This document shows, in pieces, positions 8,445 through 17,073 of a stretch of 44,402 nt of DNA. Source of the DNA: a virus; IMG/VR virus record IMGVR_UViG_3300042893_001710, positions 1 through 44,402 of that record; one strand, written 5' to 3'. A program made the translations under genes and the position numbers. Within the stretch, counting starts at the first letter, position 1. The number at the start of each line of letters is the position of its first letter. The notes under the pieces were generated by a model. The model ran no database searches. It saw only the letters and a list, made by a program, of their open reading frames with translations, and had not been told where the DNA came from.

Positions 8445-9202
8445 AAATTGTACTTGTCACAGGCGGCTTTGATCCACTACATTCTGGACACATTGCTTAT
8501 TTTAAATCTGCCCGCACACTGGGCGACATGCTGATTGTAGGACTTAACAGTGACGAATGGCTGACTCGTAAAAAAGGCCGGCCGTTCATGCATTGGACGG
8601 AAAGATTATGTGTGATAAACAATCTTGCCATGGTAGACGAAGTGTACACATTTGACGATGCGGATGGTTCAGCCAAGGAGTTCATACGTCAAGTACGAGC
8701 GCACTATCCTGACGCAACACTGGTATTTGCCAATGGCGGAGATCGTACTGACAAAAATATTCCTGAGATGGATATAGCAGATGCCAATCTAGAATTTGTG
8801 TTTGGTGTGGGTGGTGAAGATAAAAAGAATTCCAGTTCGTGGATTCTTGAAGAGTGGAAAAAGCCCAAGACAGATCGAGCCTGGGGATACTATCGTGTGC
8901 TACATGAAGTTGGTGCTAACACCAAACTGAAAGAACTCACCGTGACACCCAAAACTTGTTTGAGCATGCAACGGCACGACAAACGAGCAGAGTTTTGGTT
9001 TGTGGCCGAAGGCGAAGCCACAGTATACACACTAGATTCCAGCACAGATAGAGATGTCAAAGATCACATGACTGTGCATGAGTCATGTTGGATCAACCGG
9101 AACGAATGGCATCAACTGTGCAACGAAACTGATCAGCCACTCAAATTGATTGAAATACAGTTTGGTGAAAACTGTGTGGAAGAAGATATTGAACGGCAAT
9201 GA
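8441..9202 (+). CDS. Cytidylyltransferase-cupin fusion (nucleotidyltransferase plus type II mannose-6-P isomerase-like cupin)
   Basis: This is a fused sugar-nucleotide enzyme. Residues 1-130 are an HxGH nucleotidyltransferase (GGFDPLHSGH at about 8-17), as in glycerol-3-phosphate cytidylyltransferase or the HldE C-terminal domain. From residue 136 the pattern AWGYYRVLHEV, LSMQRHDKRAEFW and ENCVEEDIER matches the cupin of type II phosphomannose isomerase/GDP-mannose pyrophosphorylase. The two halves would activate and isomerise or bind a sugar phosphate. I use the ATG at 8441 (ATGA overlap with the previous stop); another in-frame ATG lies at 8426. It overlaps the next gene by 4 nt. Confidence 0.82.
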   Translation: MKIVLVTGGFDPLHSGHIAYFKSARTLGDMLIVGLNSDEWLTRKKGRPFMHWTERLCVINNLAMVDEVYTFDDADGSAKEFIRQVRAHYPDATLVFANGGDRTDKNIPEMDIADANLEFVFGVGGEDKKNSSSWILEEWKKPKTDRAWGYYRVLHEVGANTKLKELTVTPKTCLSMQRHDKRAEFWFVAEGEATVYTLDSSTDRDVKDHMTVHESCWINRNEWHQLCNETDQPLKLIEIQFGENCVEEDIERQ

Positions 9203-9633
9203 AAAATCCATGGAGTGATAGATGGGCATTTGTAAAAAATTACATTCCAGATAACACAAGCATTATCGATTTTGGATGCGGCAACAAAGAATTATTAGAT
9301 TATGTTAATCCCACAAGATATCTTGGTGTTGATCGTTTGTCTTGTGCTGATCTTGTGGCAGATTTAGACCAGAATTTTGTATTGCATGACAAATTTGATC
9401 TAGCATTATTGCTTGGTGTTCTTGAATATGTCAAAGATCCCGAATACACTTTAAATAACATTGTTGGTAACGCAGATAATTTTATAGTTCTTTGTCTTGC
9501 TGCAAAAAAAGTCAAACCAGAATGGCAAAGAGTGTTCACTCAACAAAGTATAGACAACTTGCTGCAAAAATATTTTGCAGAAGTAACACACCATGCACAT
9601 GGTAGATATATTTTATCAGTATGTAAAAAATGA
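9199..9633 (+). CDS. Small SAM methyltransferase
   Basis: This is a short methyltransferase of 144 residues. Motif I is SIIDFGCGNKELLDYV, then YLGVDRL and FDLALLLGVLEYVKDPEYTL, the usual order of a minimal MetW/Methyltransf_11 fold. It is shorter than typical stand-alone enzymes (about 200 residues), lacking any cap or substrate domain. It is coupled by 4-nt overlaps to the cytidylyltransferase-cupin gene upstream and the glycosyltransferase downstream. The substrate is unknown. Confidence 0.75.
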   Translation: MKNPWSDRWAFVKNYIPDNTSIIDFGCGNKELLDYVNPTRYLGVDRLSCADLVADLDQNFVLHDKFDLALLLGVLEYVKDPEYTLNNIVGNADNFIVLCLAAKKVKPEWQRVFTQQSIDNLLQKYFAEVTHHAHGRYILSVCKK

Positions 9634-10310
9634 AACTAATTCCTATTTTTGTAGGGTATGATCCACGCGAAGCCATTGCATATCATACCTGTGTAAACTC
9701 AATCATTCGCAACAGCAGCCAACCGGTGGCCATTGTGCCAGTGGCACTGAACTTGTTTCGAGACTATAGTGAAACACACACCGACGGCAGCAATCACTTT
9801 ATCTACACACGATTCCTTGTGCCACATCTCATGCAATACGAAGGCTGGGCTGTGTTCATTGACGGCGATATGATTGTGCGCGGTGATATTGCAGAGCTTT
9901 GGGAATTGCGAGATGCTTACAAGGATGTTATGGTAGTCAAGCACGATTACAAAACATGTATGACTGAAAAATATCTTGGCGCCAAGAACGAAGATTACCC
10001 ACGCAAGAACTGGTCAAGTGTGATACTGTGGAATTGTAACAGTCATCCCAATAGACGTCTCACATCTGAATTTGTGCAAAAAGCCACAGGTGCTGAACTA
10101 CATCGCTTCTCCTGGCTTGATGACAAACGCATTGGTGAACTGCCACCAGAATGGAATTGGTTGCCTGATGAATACGGGCCAAACCCCGACGCCAAGCTCT
10201 TACACTATACCTTGGGCACTCCATGCTTTCATGAGTTTGCTGATACACCACAAGGCAACGAGTGGCATCGAGAACGTATGCTTACAGAATATTGTCAACA
10301 ACGAATATGA
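9630..10310 (+). CDS. Glycosyltransferase (GT8-like, DxD)
   Basis: A putative nucleotide-sugar glycosyltransferase of the GT-A type. It starts with PIFVGYDPREAIAYHTC and has the metal-binding DxD motif in VFIDGDMIVRGDI near residue 77. A late HYTLGTPCFHEF segment resembles the C-terminal His motif of GT8-like enzymes. It is 226 residues long and coupled by ATGA overlaps on both sides. It may extend a glycan made by this island; donor and acceptor cannot be read from sequence. Confidence 0.8.
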   Translation: MKLIPIFVGYDPREAIAYHTCVNSIIRNSSQPVAIVPVALNLFRDYSETHTDGSNHFIYTRFLVPHLMQYEGWAVFIDGDMIVRGDIAELWELRDAYKDVMVVKHDYKTCMTEKYLGAKNEDYPRKNWSSVILWNCNSHPNRRLTSEFVQKATGAELHRFSWLDDKRIGELPPEWNWLPDEYGPNPDAKLLHYTLGTPCFHEFADTPQGNEWHRERMLTEYCQQRI

Positions 10311-11074
10311 TTTTTCACAGCAAAGATGGCAAGGACGAATACATCAATATGCTTGCACACGGCTGTAGGCAACAGCCAGTTGTGGACAGCGAGTTTGATT
10401 ATGATGCTAGTAACGAACCTATAGTTTTACGTGGTATATTAAAGCATAAAATTATGAAACGCTGTTGGGAAGATAACCGCGACTTTTATTATGTAGACAC
10501 TGGATATTTTGGCAACGGTCGATGGAAAGAGTGGCATCGTATTGTTAAGAACAATCTTCAACTTACTCACATACAACCTCGACCAGGTGACCGTTGGGAA
10601 AAACACGGAATTAAGTTTCAACCATGGCAGCACGGCCGAAACATTGTTGTGGCTGCTCCAGACGAAAAACCTTGTAAATTTTACAACATCGATCTTAATC
10701 AATGGATAGAACAAACAGTTGCCACAATCCAACAACACACTGACAGGCCAGTGGTAGTAAGACAAAGAGCACCCAAGCGAATAGATAGATTGACTACAGA
10801 CACATTGGCGGAGGCATTATCAGACGCACATGCCTTGGTCACATTCAATTCTAATGCTGCTACCGAAAGCGTATTGTTAGGAGTTCCAGTGTTTACGTTG
10901 GCACCAAGTGCCGCAGCCCCAGTTGGGCTTCAAGATCTCTCACAAATTGAAACTCCTCGTTATCCCAATCATGATGAGTTGTATGCATGGGCATCCAGTC
11001 TGGCATACGGTCAAGTTCACGTTGAAGAAATGAAGAACGGATCTGCATTACAAATAATTCAAGGTATGTCATGA
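10307..11074 (+). CDS. GT-B-like glycan transferase, paralog 1 of 3
   Basis: The protein (255 residues) has a C-terminal half with TDRPVVVRQR, then ALVTFNSNAATESVLLGVPVFTL and a Leu-Ser-x-Ile-Glu-x-Pro stretch. This resembles the nucleotide-sugar binding half of GT-B enzymes or capsule synthesis proteins. The same order of motifs appears in the genes at 11982 and 16225, so the three are paralogs. The start is the ATG at 10307 (ATGA overlap); an upstream in-frame GTG at 10262 lies inside the previous gene. Exact reaction unknown. Confidence 0.65.
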   Translation: MIFHSKDGKDEYINMLAHGCRQQPVVDSEFDYDASNEPIVLRGILKHKIMKRCWEDNRDFYYVDTGYFGNGRWKEWHRIVKNNLQLTHIQPRPGDRWEKHGIKFQPWQHGRNIVVAAPDEKPCKFYNIDLNQWIEQTVATIQQHTDRPVVVRQRAPKRIDRLTTDTLAEALSDAHALVTFNSNAATESVLLGVPVFTLAPSAAAPVGLQDLSQIETPRYPNHDELYAWASSLAYGQVHVEEMKNGSALQIIQGMS

Positions 11075-11985
11075 AAAAATTCACAGTTGTGCATAGAGTT
11101 GATCTAAACAATGTTGGCGACTTGGCATCAAATCCATTGCAATATTTTTTAAATAGAGATGAGTATGATGTTGTTGATATTGTTGACATTGAGAAACAAT
11201 CGTACGACAGCACTTTGCCGCTGATCATTGGTGGCGGCGGATTGATCAACAATGATTTTTTTGGTGATACATTACGCAATCTGTTGATTTCTGCTGATTA
11301 CAGTCAATTGATGCAATTGTGGCAACAGCGTTGGACATTATGCAATTCAGCAAATGAAGATCTGCACTCAGAGTTCTTAGAACAATATCAACAGTTTATC
11401 AAACACTATGTAGACAAACTAAACACTACCAAAGCCAAACGTTTCCTTTGGGGAGTTGGGCACAATGGTGACGTCAATCGTAAAAAACCACAATCCGTAA
11501 CTTACCCGTCGTGGCTGAGTGATTTTGATTTGATTGGCGTGCGTGACTTTAAACAAAATTTGCCTTGGGTTCCTTGTGCCAGTTGCATGCATCCTGCATT
11601 GCATAAAAAATATGAAATTAAAAATGATGTCATTTGGTTTGAACATAAAAAACAAATAATCAAAGACTTTGGGAGTGACTCAATTCCACGCTTTGTGAAC
11701 TCAGGCAGTAATATTGATCAAACCATTGAATTGTTGGGTAGTGCCAATGTTATTTTAACCAATAGTTATCATGGAGCATATTGGGGTGCGTTGCTTGGCA
11801 AGAAAGTAATTGTAGTAGGTTCATGGAGTTCGAAGTTTTACTTGATGCGGCATCAACCTGTGCTTATTTCAGCCGATGACAACTGGAAAGCAGCAGTTGA
11901 CAAAAGTAAATTGTATCCAGATGCTCTAGACGAATGTGTTGCTGCAACAGAAAAATTTTGGAACAAAATTAAAGAACAAATATGA
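11071..11985 (+). CDS. Polysaccharide pyruvyltransferase-like protein
   Basis: This 304-residue protein resembles the polysaccharide pyruvyl transferase family, which adds ketal-linked pyruvate to sugars. Support comes from NVGDLASNPLQYF near the N-terminus, LIIGGGGLIN at about residue 52, FLWGVGHNGD, and NSYHGAYWGALLGKKVIVVG in the C-terminal part, where the SxHG motif is typical. It is coupled by ATGA overlaps to both flanking GT-B-like paralogs. A pyruvylated glycan would carry a negative charge; whether this acts on virion or host surface is unknown. Confidence 0.78.
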   Translation: MKKFTVVHRVDLNNVGDLASNPLQYFLNRDEYDVVDIVDIEKQSYDSTLPLIIGGGGLINNDFFGDTLRNLLISADYSQLMQLWQQRWTLCNSANEDLHSEFLEQYQQFIKHYVDKLNTTKAKRFLWGVGHNGDVNRKKPQSVTYPSWLSDFDLIGVRDFKQNLPWVPCASCMHPALHKKYEIKNDVIWFEHKKQIIKDFGSDSIPRFVNSGSNIDQTIELLGSANVILTNSYHGAYWGALLGKKVIVVGSWSSKFYLMRHQPVLISADDNWKAAVDKSKLYPDALDECVAATEKFWNKIKEQI

Positions 11986-12920
11986 CTCTGAGTATTGCTG
12001 TATATCATCGTTCAATTCCAAACGCCAAAAATCAAGAAAAATTAGATGTTTTAAGATTTTTCAGTGAAGGCGCTCGTCGCTGCGGTGATCAAGTTGATGA
12101 TGTACACGACAAATTTTACAGGAATGTTGACGTTGCAGTAATACAAGGATGGGTAACGGAAGGGGTCAATTTAAGAGCACACTTAGAGATCAGAAATCGA
12201 GTCATACGAGATCAACTCAAATACAAAAAACATGTTGTGGCCATTGACAGTAATTTATTTTTGTATGCAACTCCAGGAAATCCGCATCACTACCTAAGAT
12301 TTAGTTTTAATAGTGTCTTTCCAGATCAAGGCATATATTGTGATAATCTAATAGATCCCAATCGTTGGCAAAAAATCAGTAGAGATCAGGGCATCAGTTT
12401 AAAAGATTGGCGTACCAACGGCAATCACATACTGTTATTGTTACAACGCAATGGTGGTTGGAGCATGGGTGCATTTAATGTGCAAGCATGGGCGTTAAAT
12501 GTGATTGAACAAATTAGAAGTTATAGTGACAGACCAATTGTGATACGAGCACATCCAGGTGACAAAGGAGCACTCACTTACTTGAATCCTTCCACAGGAC
12601 AATGTTGTATTCCATGGGGACCAAAATTAACATTGAGTACCAACCCCAACTTAGTTGATGACCTTAGAGGCTGTTGGGCTGCTGTAAATCATAATTCTAG
12701 CCCAGTGGTGGCAGCAGCAATTGAAGGTATACCAATATTTGTCACAGATTCAGGCAAAAGTCAATGTAAAGAAATTGCCAATACTAATTTTTCTCTAATA
12801 GAAAATCCTGGACTGCCAGACAGACAAAGTTGGGTAGAACGTTTGAGTATGTTCCATTGGAAGTTTGATGAATTGCAGTCAGGAGAAACCTGGGCACACA
12901 TGAGAAAATATGTTTATTGA
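11982..12920 (+). CDS. GT-B-like glycan transferase, paralog 2 of 3
   Basis: This 312-residue protein shares with the genes at 10307 and 16225 the order ILLLLQRN, SDRPIVIRAHPGD, AAVNHNSSPVVAAAIEGIPIFV and IENPGLPDRQSW, followed by an ELQSGETW ending. The block looks like the C-terminal Rossmann half of a GT-B transferase. It is the last gene of the plus-strand run and its stop overlaps the converging dehydrogenase gene by 7 nt. Function inferred from fold-like motifs and context only. Confidence 0.65.
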   Translation: MTLSIAVYHRSIPNAKNQEKLDVLRFFSEGARRCGDQVDDVHDKFYRNVDVAVIQGWVTEGVNLRAHLEIRNRVIRDQLKYKKHVVAIDSNLFLYATPGNPHHYLRFSFNSVFPDQGIYCDNLIDPNRWQKISRDQGISLKDWRTNGNHILLLLQRNGGWSMGAFNVQAWALNVIEQIRSYSDRPIVIRAHPGDKGALTYLNPSTGQCCIPWGPKLTLSTNPNLVDDLRGCWAAVNHNSSPVVAAAIEGIPIFVTDSGKSQCKEIANTNFSLIENPGLPDRQSWVERLSMFHWKFDELQSGETWAHMRKYVY

Positions 12921-13708
12921 CGCATGCCAGGAAACACTGTGCGTTTTACTTGTTCGTTGTCGTGATTAATTGTGTGAAACAAATCAAACGGCAACTCTAA
13001 CTGCCTGCAAAGATCAGCCATGGCGTTGGTGTCTTTGGGCAGGCACATTCCTCCGTAACCACGCATGTCAGGTCCGCAGGCTAGATAATTTGCACTTGCT
13101 GTGCCACGAAGCAAAAAAGTGTTCAAAACAGTATCATAGTCTGAATTTAATTTTTCGCATACTTCATACATGACATTGGCAAATGTCACACGTAAAGCGT
13201 TGAATGTGTTTGAATAATATTTCAATATTTCTGCTTCAGTTGGTGTCATCTTCACACAATTTTTTGGTAACCAGGCATGGGCTTCGCATACTCTATGCCA
13301 AGCACGGTCGCTGGCTGCTCCTACTGCCAGTAAGTCGTGATTTCGAATAAAATCTTCTAGAGCTGATCGTTCACGCAAAAATTCAGGCACAAAACAAATG
13401 TCTTTGTCCTGGTATTGATCAATCAAAGACTGAGTAGTACCAGGAATGCTAGTGGACTTTAGTGCAATTACTCCGTAATAATCAAGATCCTTCAAACCGC
13501 GTATGGTGTCGTGAACAATAGTCAAATCACATTCGCCATCAGCGCCCTCAGGAGTTGGCACACACACAAACACAATTTCAGTGTCCAATAGATCATTCAA
13601 CGAAGTTTTTAATTTTGGATCGTGAATCTTAACCTTGTGTCCCAACATTCTAAAACCTTCGCCACAAGCAGATCCTACCACACCCCAACCAGCAACACCT
13701 ATTTTCAT
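12914..13708 (-). CDS. Short UDP-glucose/GDP-mannose 6-dehydrogenase-like protein
   Basis: NAD-dependent sugar-nucleotide dehydrogenase family. The N-terminal Rossmann motif is GVAGWGVVGSA, then VFVCVPTP, ALKSTSIPGTT and FVPEFLRE. The catalytic cysteine motif GYGGMCLPKD is present near residue 222. At 264 residues it lacks the C-terminal UDP-sugar-binding domain of full enzymes (about 390-450 residues), although the active cysteine is kept. Such short forms occur in phages. It is coupled (ATGA) behind the epimerase gene. It may oxidise a nucleotide sugar to a uronic acid or act on a different substrate. Confidence 0.82.
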   Translation of the reverse strand: MKIGVAGWGVVGSACGEGFRMLGHKVKIHDPKLKTSLNDLLDTEIVFVCVPTPEGADGECDLTIVHDTIRGLKDLDYYGVIALKSTSIPGTTQSLIDQYQDKDICFVPEFLRERSALEDFIRNHDLLAVGAASDRAWHRVCEAHAWLPKNCVKMTPTEAEILKYYSNTFNALRVTFANVMYEVCEKLNSDYDTVLNTFLLRGTASANYLACGPDMRGYGGMCLPKDTNAMADLCRQLELPFDLFHTINHDNEQVKRTVFPGMRQ

Positions 13709-14583
13709 TTTAAACTTTCTAGAGTCGAACGAATACCTTCTGGTAATGTAATCTTTGCTTCAAAGTCAGTCAAAGAATGAAATTTATCAATTGCTCCACA
13801 TCGACGTTTTACTGAACCTTCGGGTGCTGGCATACAAACAACATCTCCAGAGATACCTGCTTCACGCAATATTTGAATAGCCAAATCTTGGATTGAAATC
13901 TCATCATCAACTCCAATGTTTATAATTTGATTGGCAAATGGTTGTTCAAATATGACTCTGCATGTTGCTTCTATAGCATCTGAAATGTACATGAAACTTC
14001 TAGTATTTTCCCACCCGTGTAATGTTAGGTCACCAATAAGAGCACGTTCATAAAACTCTGGAATAAAATGATCTACTTGCCCAGGTCCATACACATTGTG
14101 ATAGCGAATAATAGCATACTCTTGACCCAGTTGAGCATGAGCCGCGACACACTGGATTTCATTTACAATTTTGCTGCCACCATAACTCCAACGTGGATTG
14201 GTTACATCGCTAATTACCAATGGTACTTGTTCATCTGTGGGTACAGGATAATCAAACAAGTCCACGGCACCAGCATAACTTTCACAGGTGCCAGTAAACA
14301 CAAAACGTTTTACTTGGCCTGCATATCGGTCCAGTAGATATTGTGTGGGCAGCACACTATCACGTACCACATCAAGTGGGCGATTGTAAAAGTGTTTGGT
14401 TCCGTTGTGCGCGGCTAGATGAACCACAATGTCCACATCTGGTAACGAATCTACATTTGCTTTTACAGTTAGATCACACCCATCTGTGCGGTCTGCTCTA
14501 ACTACTACATGTCCTTGTGTTTCTAAAGCAGGCACAAGGTGTTGGCCAATAAAGCCACTACTGCCAGTTACTAATATTTTCAT
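13705..14583 (-). CDS. NAD-dependent sugar epimerase/dehydratase (extended SDR)
   Basis: An extended short-chain dehydrogenase/reductase that acts on nucleotide sugars. It has the NAD motif VTGSSGFIGQHL at residues 5-16, VHLAAHNGT, and the catalytic YGGSK (YxxxK). The length of 292 residues is typical of UDP-glucose 4-epimerase or GDP-fucose synthase relatives. It begins a two-gene minus-strand operon with the dehydrogenase. A late-type motif TAAATA on the minus strand (14594-14589) ends 5 nt before the ATG, which predicts a leaderless message. Confidence 0.85.
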   Translation of the reverse strand: MKILVTGSSGFIGQHLVPALETQGHVVVRADRTDGCDLTVKANVDSLPDVDIVVHLAAHNGTKHFYNRPLDVVRDSVLPTQYLLDRYAGQVKRFVFTGTCESYAGAVDLFDYPVPTDEQVPLVISDVTNPRWSYGGSKIVNEIQCVAAHAQLGQEYAIIRYHNVYGPGQVDHFIPEFYERALIGDLTLHGWENTRSFMYISDAIEATCRVIFEQPFANQIINIGVDDEISIQDLAIQILREAGISGDVVCMPAPEGSVKRRCGAIDKFHSLTDFEAKITLPEGIRSTLESLK

Positions 14584-14588
14584 AAATC

Positions 14589-14594
14589 TATTTA
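14589..14594 (-). promoter_or_regulatory. Late-type promoter motif TAAATA, minus strand
   Basis: On the minus strand this reads GAGTAAATAG and ends 5 nt before the epimerase ATG at 14583. With T4 late spacing, transcription would start at the A of the ATG. It is divergent from the TATAAATA at 14610. Confidence 0.4.
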
Positions 14595-14609
14595 CTCATT
14601 CCCTTAGCC

Positions 14610-14617
14610 TATAAATA
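14610..14617 (+). promoter_or_regulatory. Late-type promoter TATAAATA, plus strand
   Basis: This exact T4 late promoter core lies 20 nt before the ATG at 14638. A GAGGA ribosome site sits between them, so this late message would have a normal short leader. Confidence 0.65.
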
Positions 14618-14637
14618 AAATAACAAATGAGGACACA

Positions 14638-15444
14638 ATGAAAATAGACGTTATGACCAGTTTTAGCAAAGCCTACTATGACCATGTGGGCAAACACAGC
14701 ATCACCAGTTGGTTGGAGTACTGGCCAAAAGACGTACAAATGTTGGCCTACGTTGAAAATTGTGAACTAGAACACAATGATCGCATAACACAAATTGACA
14801 TTGCTGACCTAGATCAAGAGTTTTATGGATTTATGAGGGATCCAGATGTAAAAAGTCGCATCAAAACTTTTGCCAAAAAAGGCTACAGTTGGGTGCATGC
14901 TGTGCAAAATTCTACGGCTGATTATTTAATCTGGTTAGATGCAGATGTAATGACCAAACAACCTGTGACTAAAGAATTTTTAGAACAACAATGTGATCCA
15001 AACTTGTTAGCCACATTTATGGGTGTATGGTATGATGGCAAACGAGATGATAATGGAGTTGATATCAAGTTTGAAAAACCATTGTTTTCTAGCGAAACCT
15101 GTGTGTATTTTTTTAATTTACAACATCCTGAAGCACAGGCCTTTGCTTGTCGCTACAAGGAATACTACACTCAAAAAATCACACATAATTTGCGTAGATT
15201 TATTGACACTGATGTGTTTGGTGCATGCGTGATTGAATTTCAGGACCGTGCCAAGTTTAAAGATATCAATCCAGACAATCGCAAAACACCTTTACCTAAA
15301 ACACATCTGCATCCTTACCTGCAACATTTAAAAGCAGGAATCAAAGATGCAGACAATGTAGATGAAATTATCCGTGAACTAATTGGTAATTTAGTCGACA
15401 GGCAACCTTTAGCTATCACTGAGACCAGTACGCTTCGGATCTGA
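14638..15444 (+). CDS. Putative GT-A glycosyltransferase, paralog A
   Basis: This 268-residue protein has a DxD motif in DYLIWLDADVMTKQPVT near residue 102 and a start (MKIDVMTSFSKAYYDHVG) like family A transferases. The gene at 15416 on the opposite strand encodes a related protein with LIWMDADTVCHSPIT and a similar C-terminal YLxHLK pattern, so the two are paralogs. Expression is likely late, from TATAAATA at 14610, with a GAGGA ribosome site. Its 3' end overlaps that of the convergent paralog by 29 nt. Donor and acceptor unknown. Confidence 0.68.
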   Translation: MKIDVMTSFSKAYYDHVGKHSITSWLEYWPKDVQMLAYVENCELEHNDRITQIDIADLDQEFYGFMRDPDVKSRIKTFAKKGYSWVHAVQNSTADYLIWLDADVMTKQPVTKEFLEQQCDPNLLATFMGVWYDGKRDDNGVDIKFEKPLFSSETCVYFFNLQHPEAQAFACRYKEYYTQKITHNLRRFIDTDVFGACVIEFQDRAKFKDINPDNRKTPLPKTHLHPYLQHLKAGIKDADNVDEIIRELIGNLVDRQPLAITETSTLRI

Positions 15445-16213
15445 TTACTTTTAGATCTTTGGACTTGCTCTTGCCCAGAGTTTTGCGATCACCTTTGAGG
15501 TGATCCAAGTATGCGCCCCAATCTGAATTGATTAATGGATGACCTTCGCCTGTGATCAGATGCCCGCTCCAATCAATTTCTACCAATGGTAAATGTTTTC
15601 TTACTGCATCAAACACAAACGAGTCATGCCATTCTGCTAGGGTAAAAATACCTTGTTCGGCTTGGTCGTAATATTTTTGAAATTGCGTTAGAAAATTTTG
15701 TGTGCGCAGACTCTGAAGATTCATAGCGTACAGTCCACATTCAGTGTATTTGCCACGCCGCCCTAAAAAACAAAGATCCACAGCATCTGGGCATAATTTT
15801 GCCAAATCAACATGAGTGATTGGACTGTGGCACACAGTGTCTGCATCCATCCAAATCAACCAATCAGTCTGTGTGTTTTTTGCACAATGGAAAATGCTAT
15901 ATACCTTGTGAGAGAATCGCACAGCGTCCCACTTGAATCCTTTGCCAGCATCTTTGCGTTTTGATCGTACAGGATCTGAACTTACATCTCCATTGGCTCG
16001 GGGCACACCCTGCCACTGTTGTTTAAATGCAGTAAGATCACTAACTACAGCAATATCATGTACTGAGAGATTAGGTGCTGTTTCGTTTACAGTACAGTCT
16101 TCTGCATACACAACCAAATCAACTGGCCATGTTTGCAAAAACGTTTGGATCATGCGCTGGCCGTACTTTGCGTAACCATCCGCGTTGAAAGTGGTAATTA
16201 CAGTGTATTTCAT
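15416..16213 (-). CDS. Putative GT-A glycosyltransferase, paralog B
   Basis: This 265-residue protein is related to the gene at 14638. Both start with a short beta strand plus a TSF/TTF turn, carry a TxxxWPxD-type segment, a LIWxDAD motif followed by xPIT, and end in YLxHLK. It keeps the DxD acidic pair expected of a metal-dependent sugar transferase. Its start lies 11 nt from the divergent start at 16225, and I see no promoter motif in that gap, so how it is transcribed is unclear. Confidence 0.68.
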   Translation of the reverse strand: MKYTVITTFNADGYAKYGQRMIQTFLQTWPVDLVVYAEDCTVNETAPNLSVHDIAVVSDLTAFKQQWQGVPRANGDVSSDPVRSKRKDAGKGFKWDAVRFSHKVYSIFHCAKNTQTDWLIWMDADTVCHSPITHVDLAKLCPDAVDLCFLGRRGKYTECGLYAMNLQSLRTQNFLTQFQKYYDQAEQGIFTLAEWHDSFVFDAVRKHLPLVEIDWSGHLITGEGHPLINSDWGAYLDHLKGDRKTLGKSKSKDLKVIRSEAYWSQ

Positions 16214-16224
16214 CTCACATACTT

Positions 16225-17073
16225 ATGATCAATAACATAGCCTATTTTCCTTCTCAGTGTGCTCAAAACAGCAGACCCATAATGTCGGCAGTGTTAGATT
16301 ACTTACAAGCCCGCGGCATACAAACGCAGGAAAATTCAATGGAATCTGATGCGGCGGTGATTTGGTCTGTATTGTGGGCAGGGCGCATGGCACCCAATCA
16401 GGCCGTATACCAGCACTATAGATCACAAGGCAAGCCAGTTGTAATAATTGAAATAGGTGCGCTGTATCGCGGCAATACTTGGAAGATTGCAGTAAACAAC
16501 ATTACCTCACAAGGCTATTATGGTCACTTGGACAATTTAGACTGGGACAGACCATCAAAGCTAAAGATCAGTTTGGCCACACAACTTGGTTCCAAGCCCA
16601 ACATCGTCATTGCCGCACAACATGATCGCAGTTTGCAAGTTGCTGGCGTCAACATGACTGAGTGGGTTAACAGCACAATTGGTATTCTAAGAAACAACAC
16701 GGATCGTCCCATTACTATACGCCCACATCCACGATGCAGATTGATGTTAGGCAACTTGCCACCAGGTGTGAGTGTTGAGTCTCCAAAAAAACTAGCCAAC
16801 ACATACGACAGTTATGACATGCATTTTGATTGTCATGCTGTGGTAAACTACAATTCTGGACCAGGCATACAAGCAGCCATTGCAGGAGTACGTCCAGTTG
16901 TGGATATGACCAGCTTGGCGTATCCTGTAGGGATTGGATTTAGCGACATTGAACAACCTTATGAAACAGATAGAGACTTATGGCTTAGACAAATTTGCCA
17001 CACTGAATACACACTTGATGAATTGCGTAAAGGAACATGGCTAAAAAGAATAGAACCCGCACTGACCAAATGA
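16225..17073 (+). CDS. GT-B-like glycan transferase, paralog 3 of 3
   Basis: This 282-residue protein shows the same motif order as the genes at 10307 and 11982: NIVIAAQHDRS, TDRPITIRPHPRC, HAVVNYNSGPGIQAAIAGVRPVVD, a SDIEQP segment, then DELRKGTW. It is therefore a third copy of the family, set apart by intervening minus-strand genes. It has no obvious ribosome site or promoter. It overlaps the next gene by an ATGA (ATG at 17070). Confidence 0.65.
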   Translation: MINNIAYFPSQCAQNSRPIMSAVLDYLQARGIQTQENSMESDAAVIWSVLWAGRMAPNQAVYQHYRSQGKPVVIIEIGALYRGNTWKIAVNNITSQGYYGHLDNLDWDRPSKLKISLATQLGSKPNIVIAAQHDRSLQVAGVNMTEWVNSTIGILRNNTDRPITIRPHPRCRLMLGNLPPGVSVESPKKLANTYDSYDMHFDCHAVVNYNSGPGIQAAIAGVRPVVDMTSLAYPVGIGFSDIEQPYETDRDLWLRQICHTEYTLDELRKGTWLKRIEPALTK

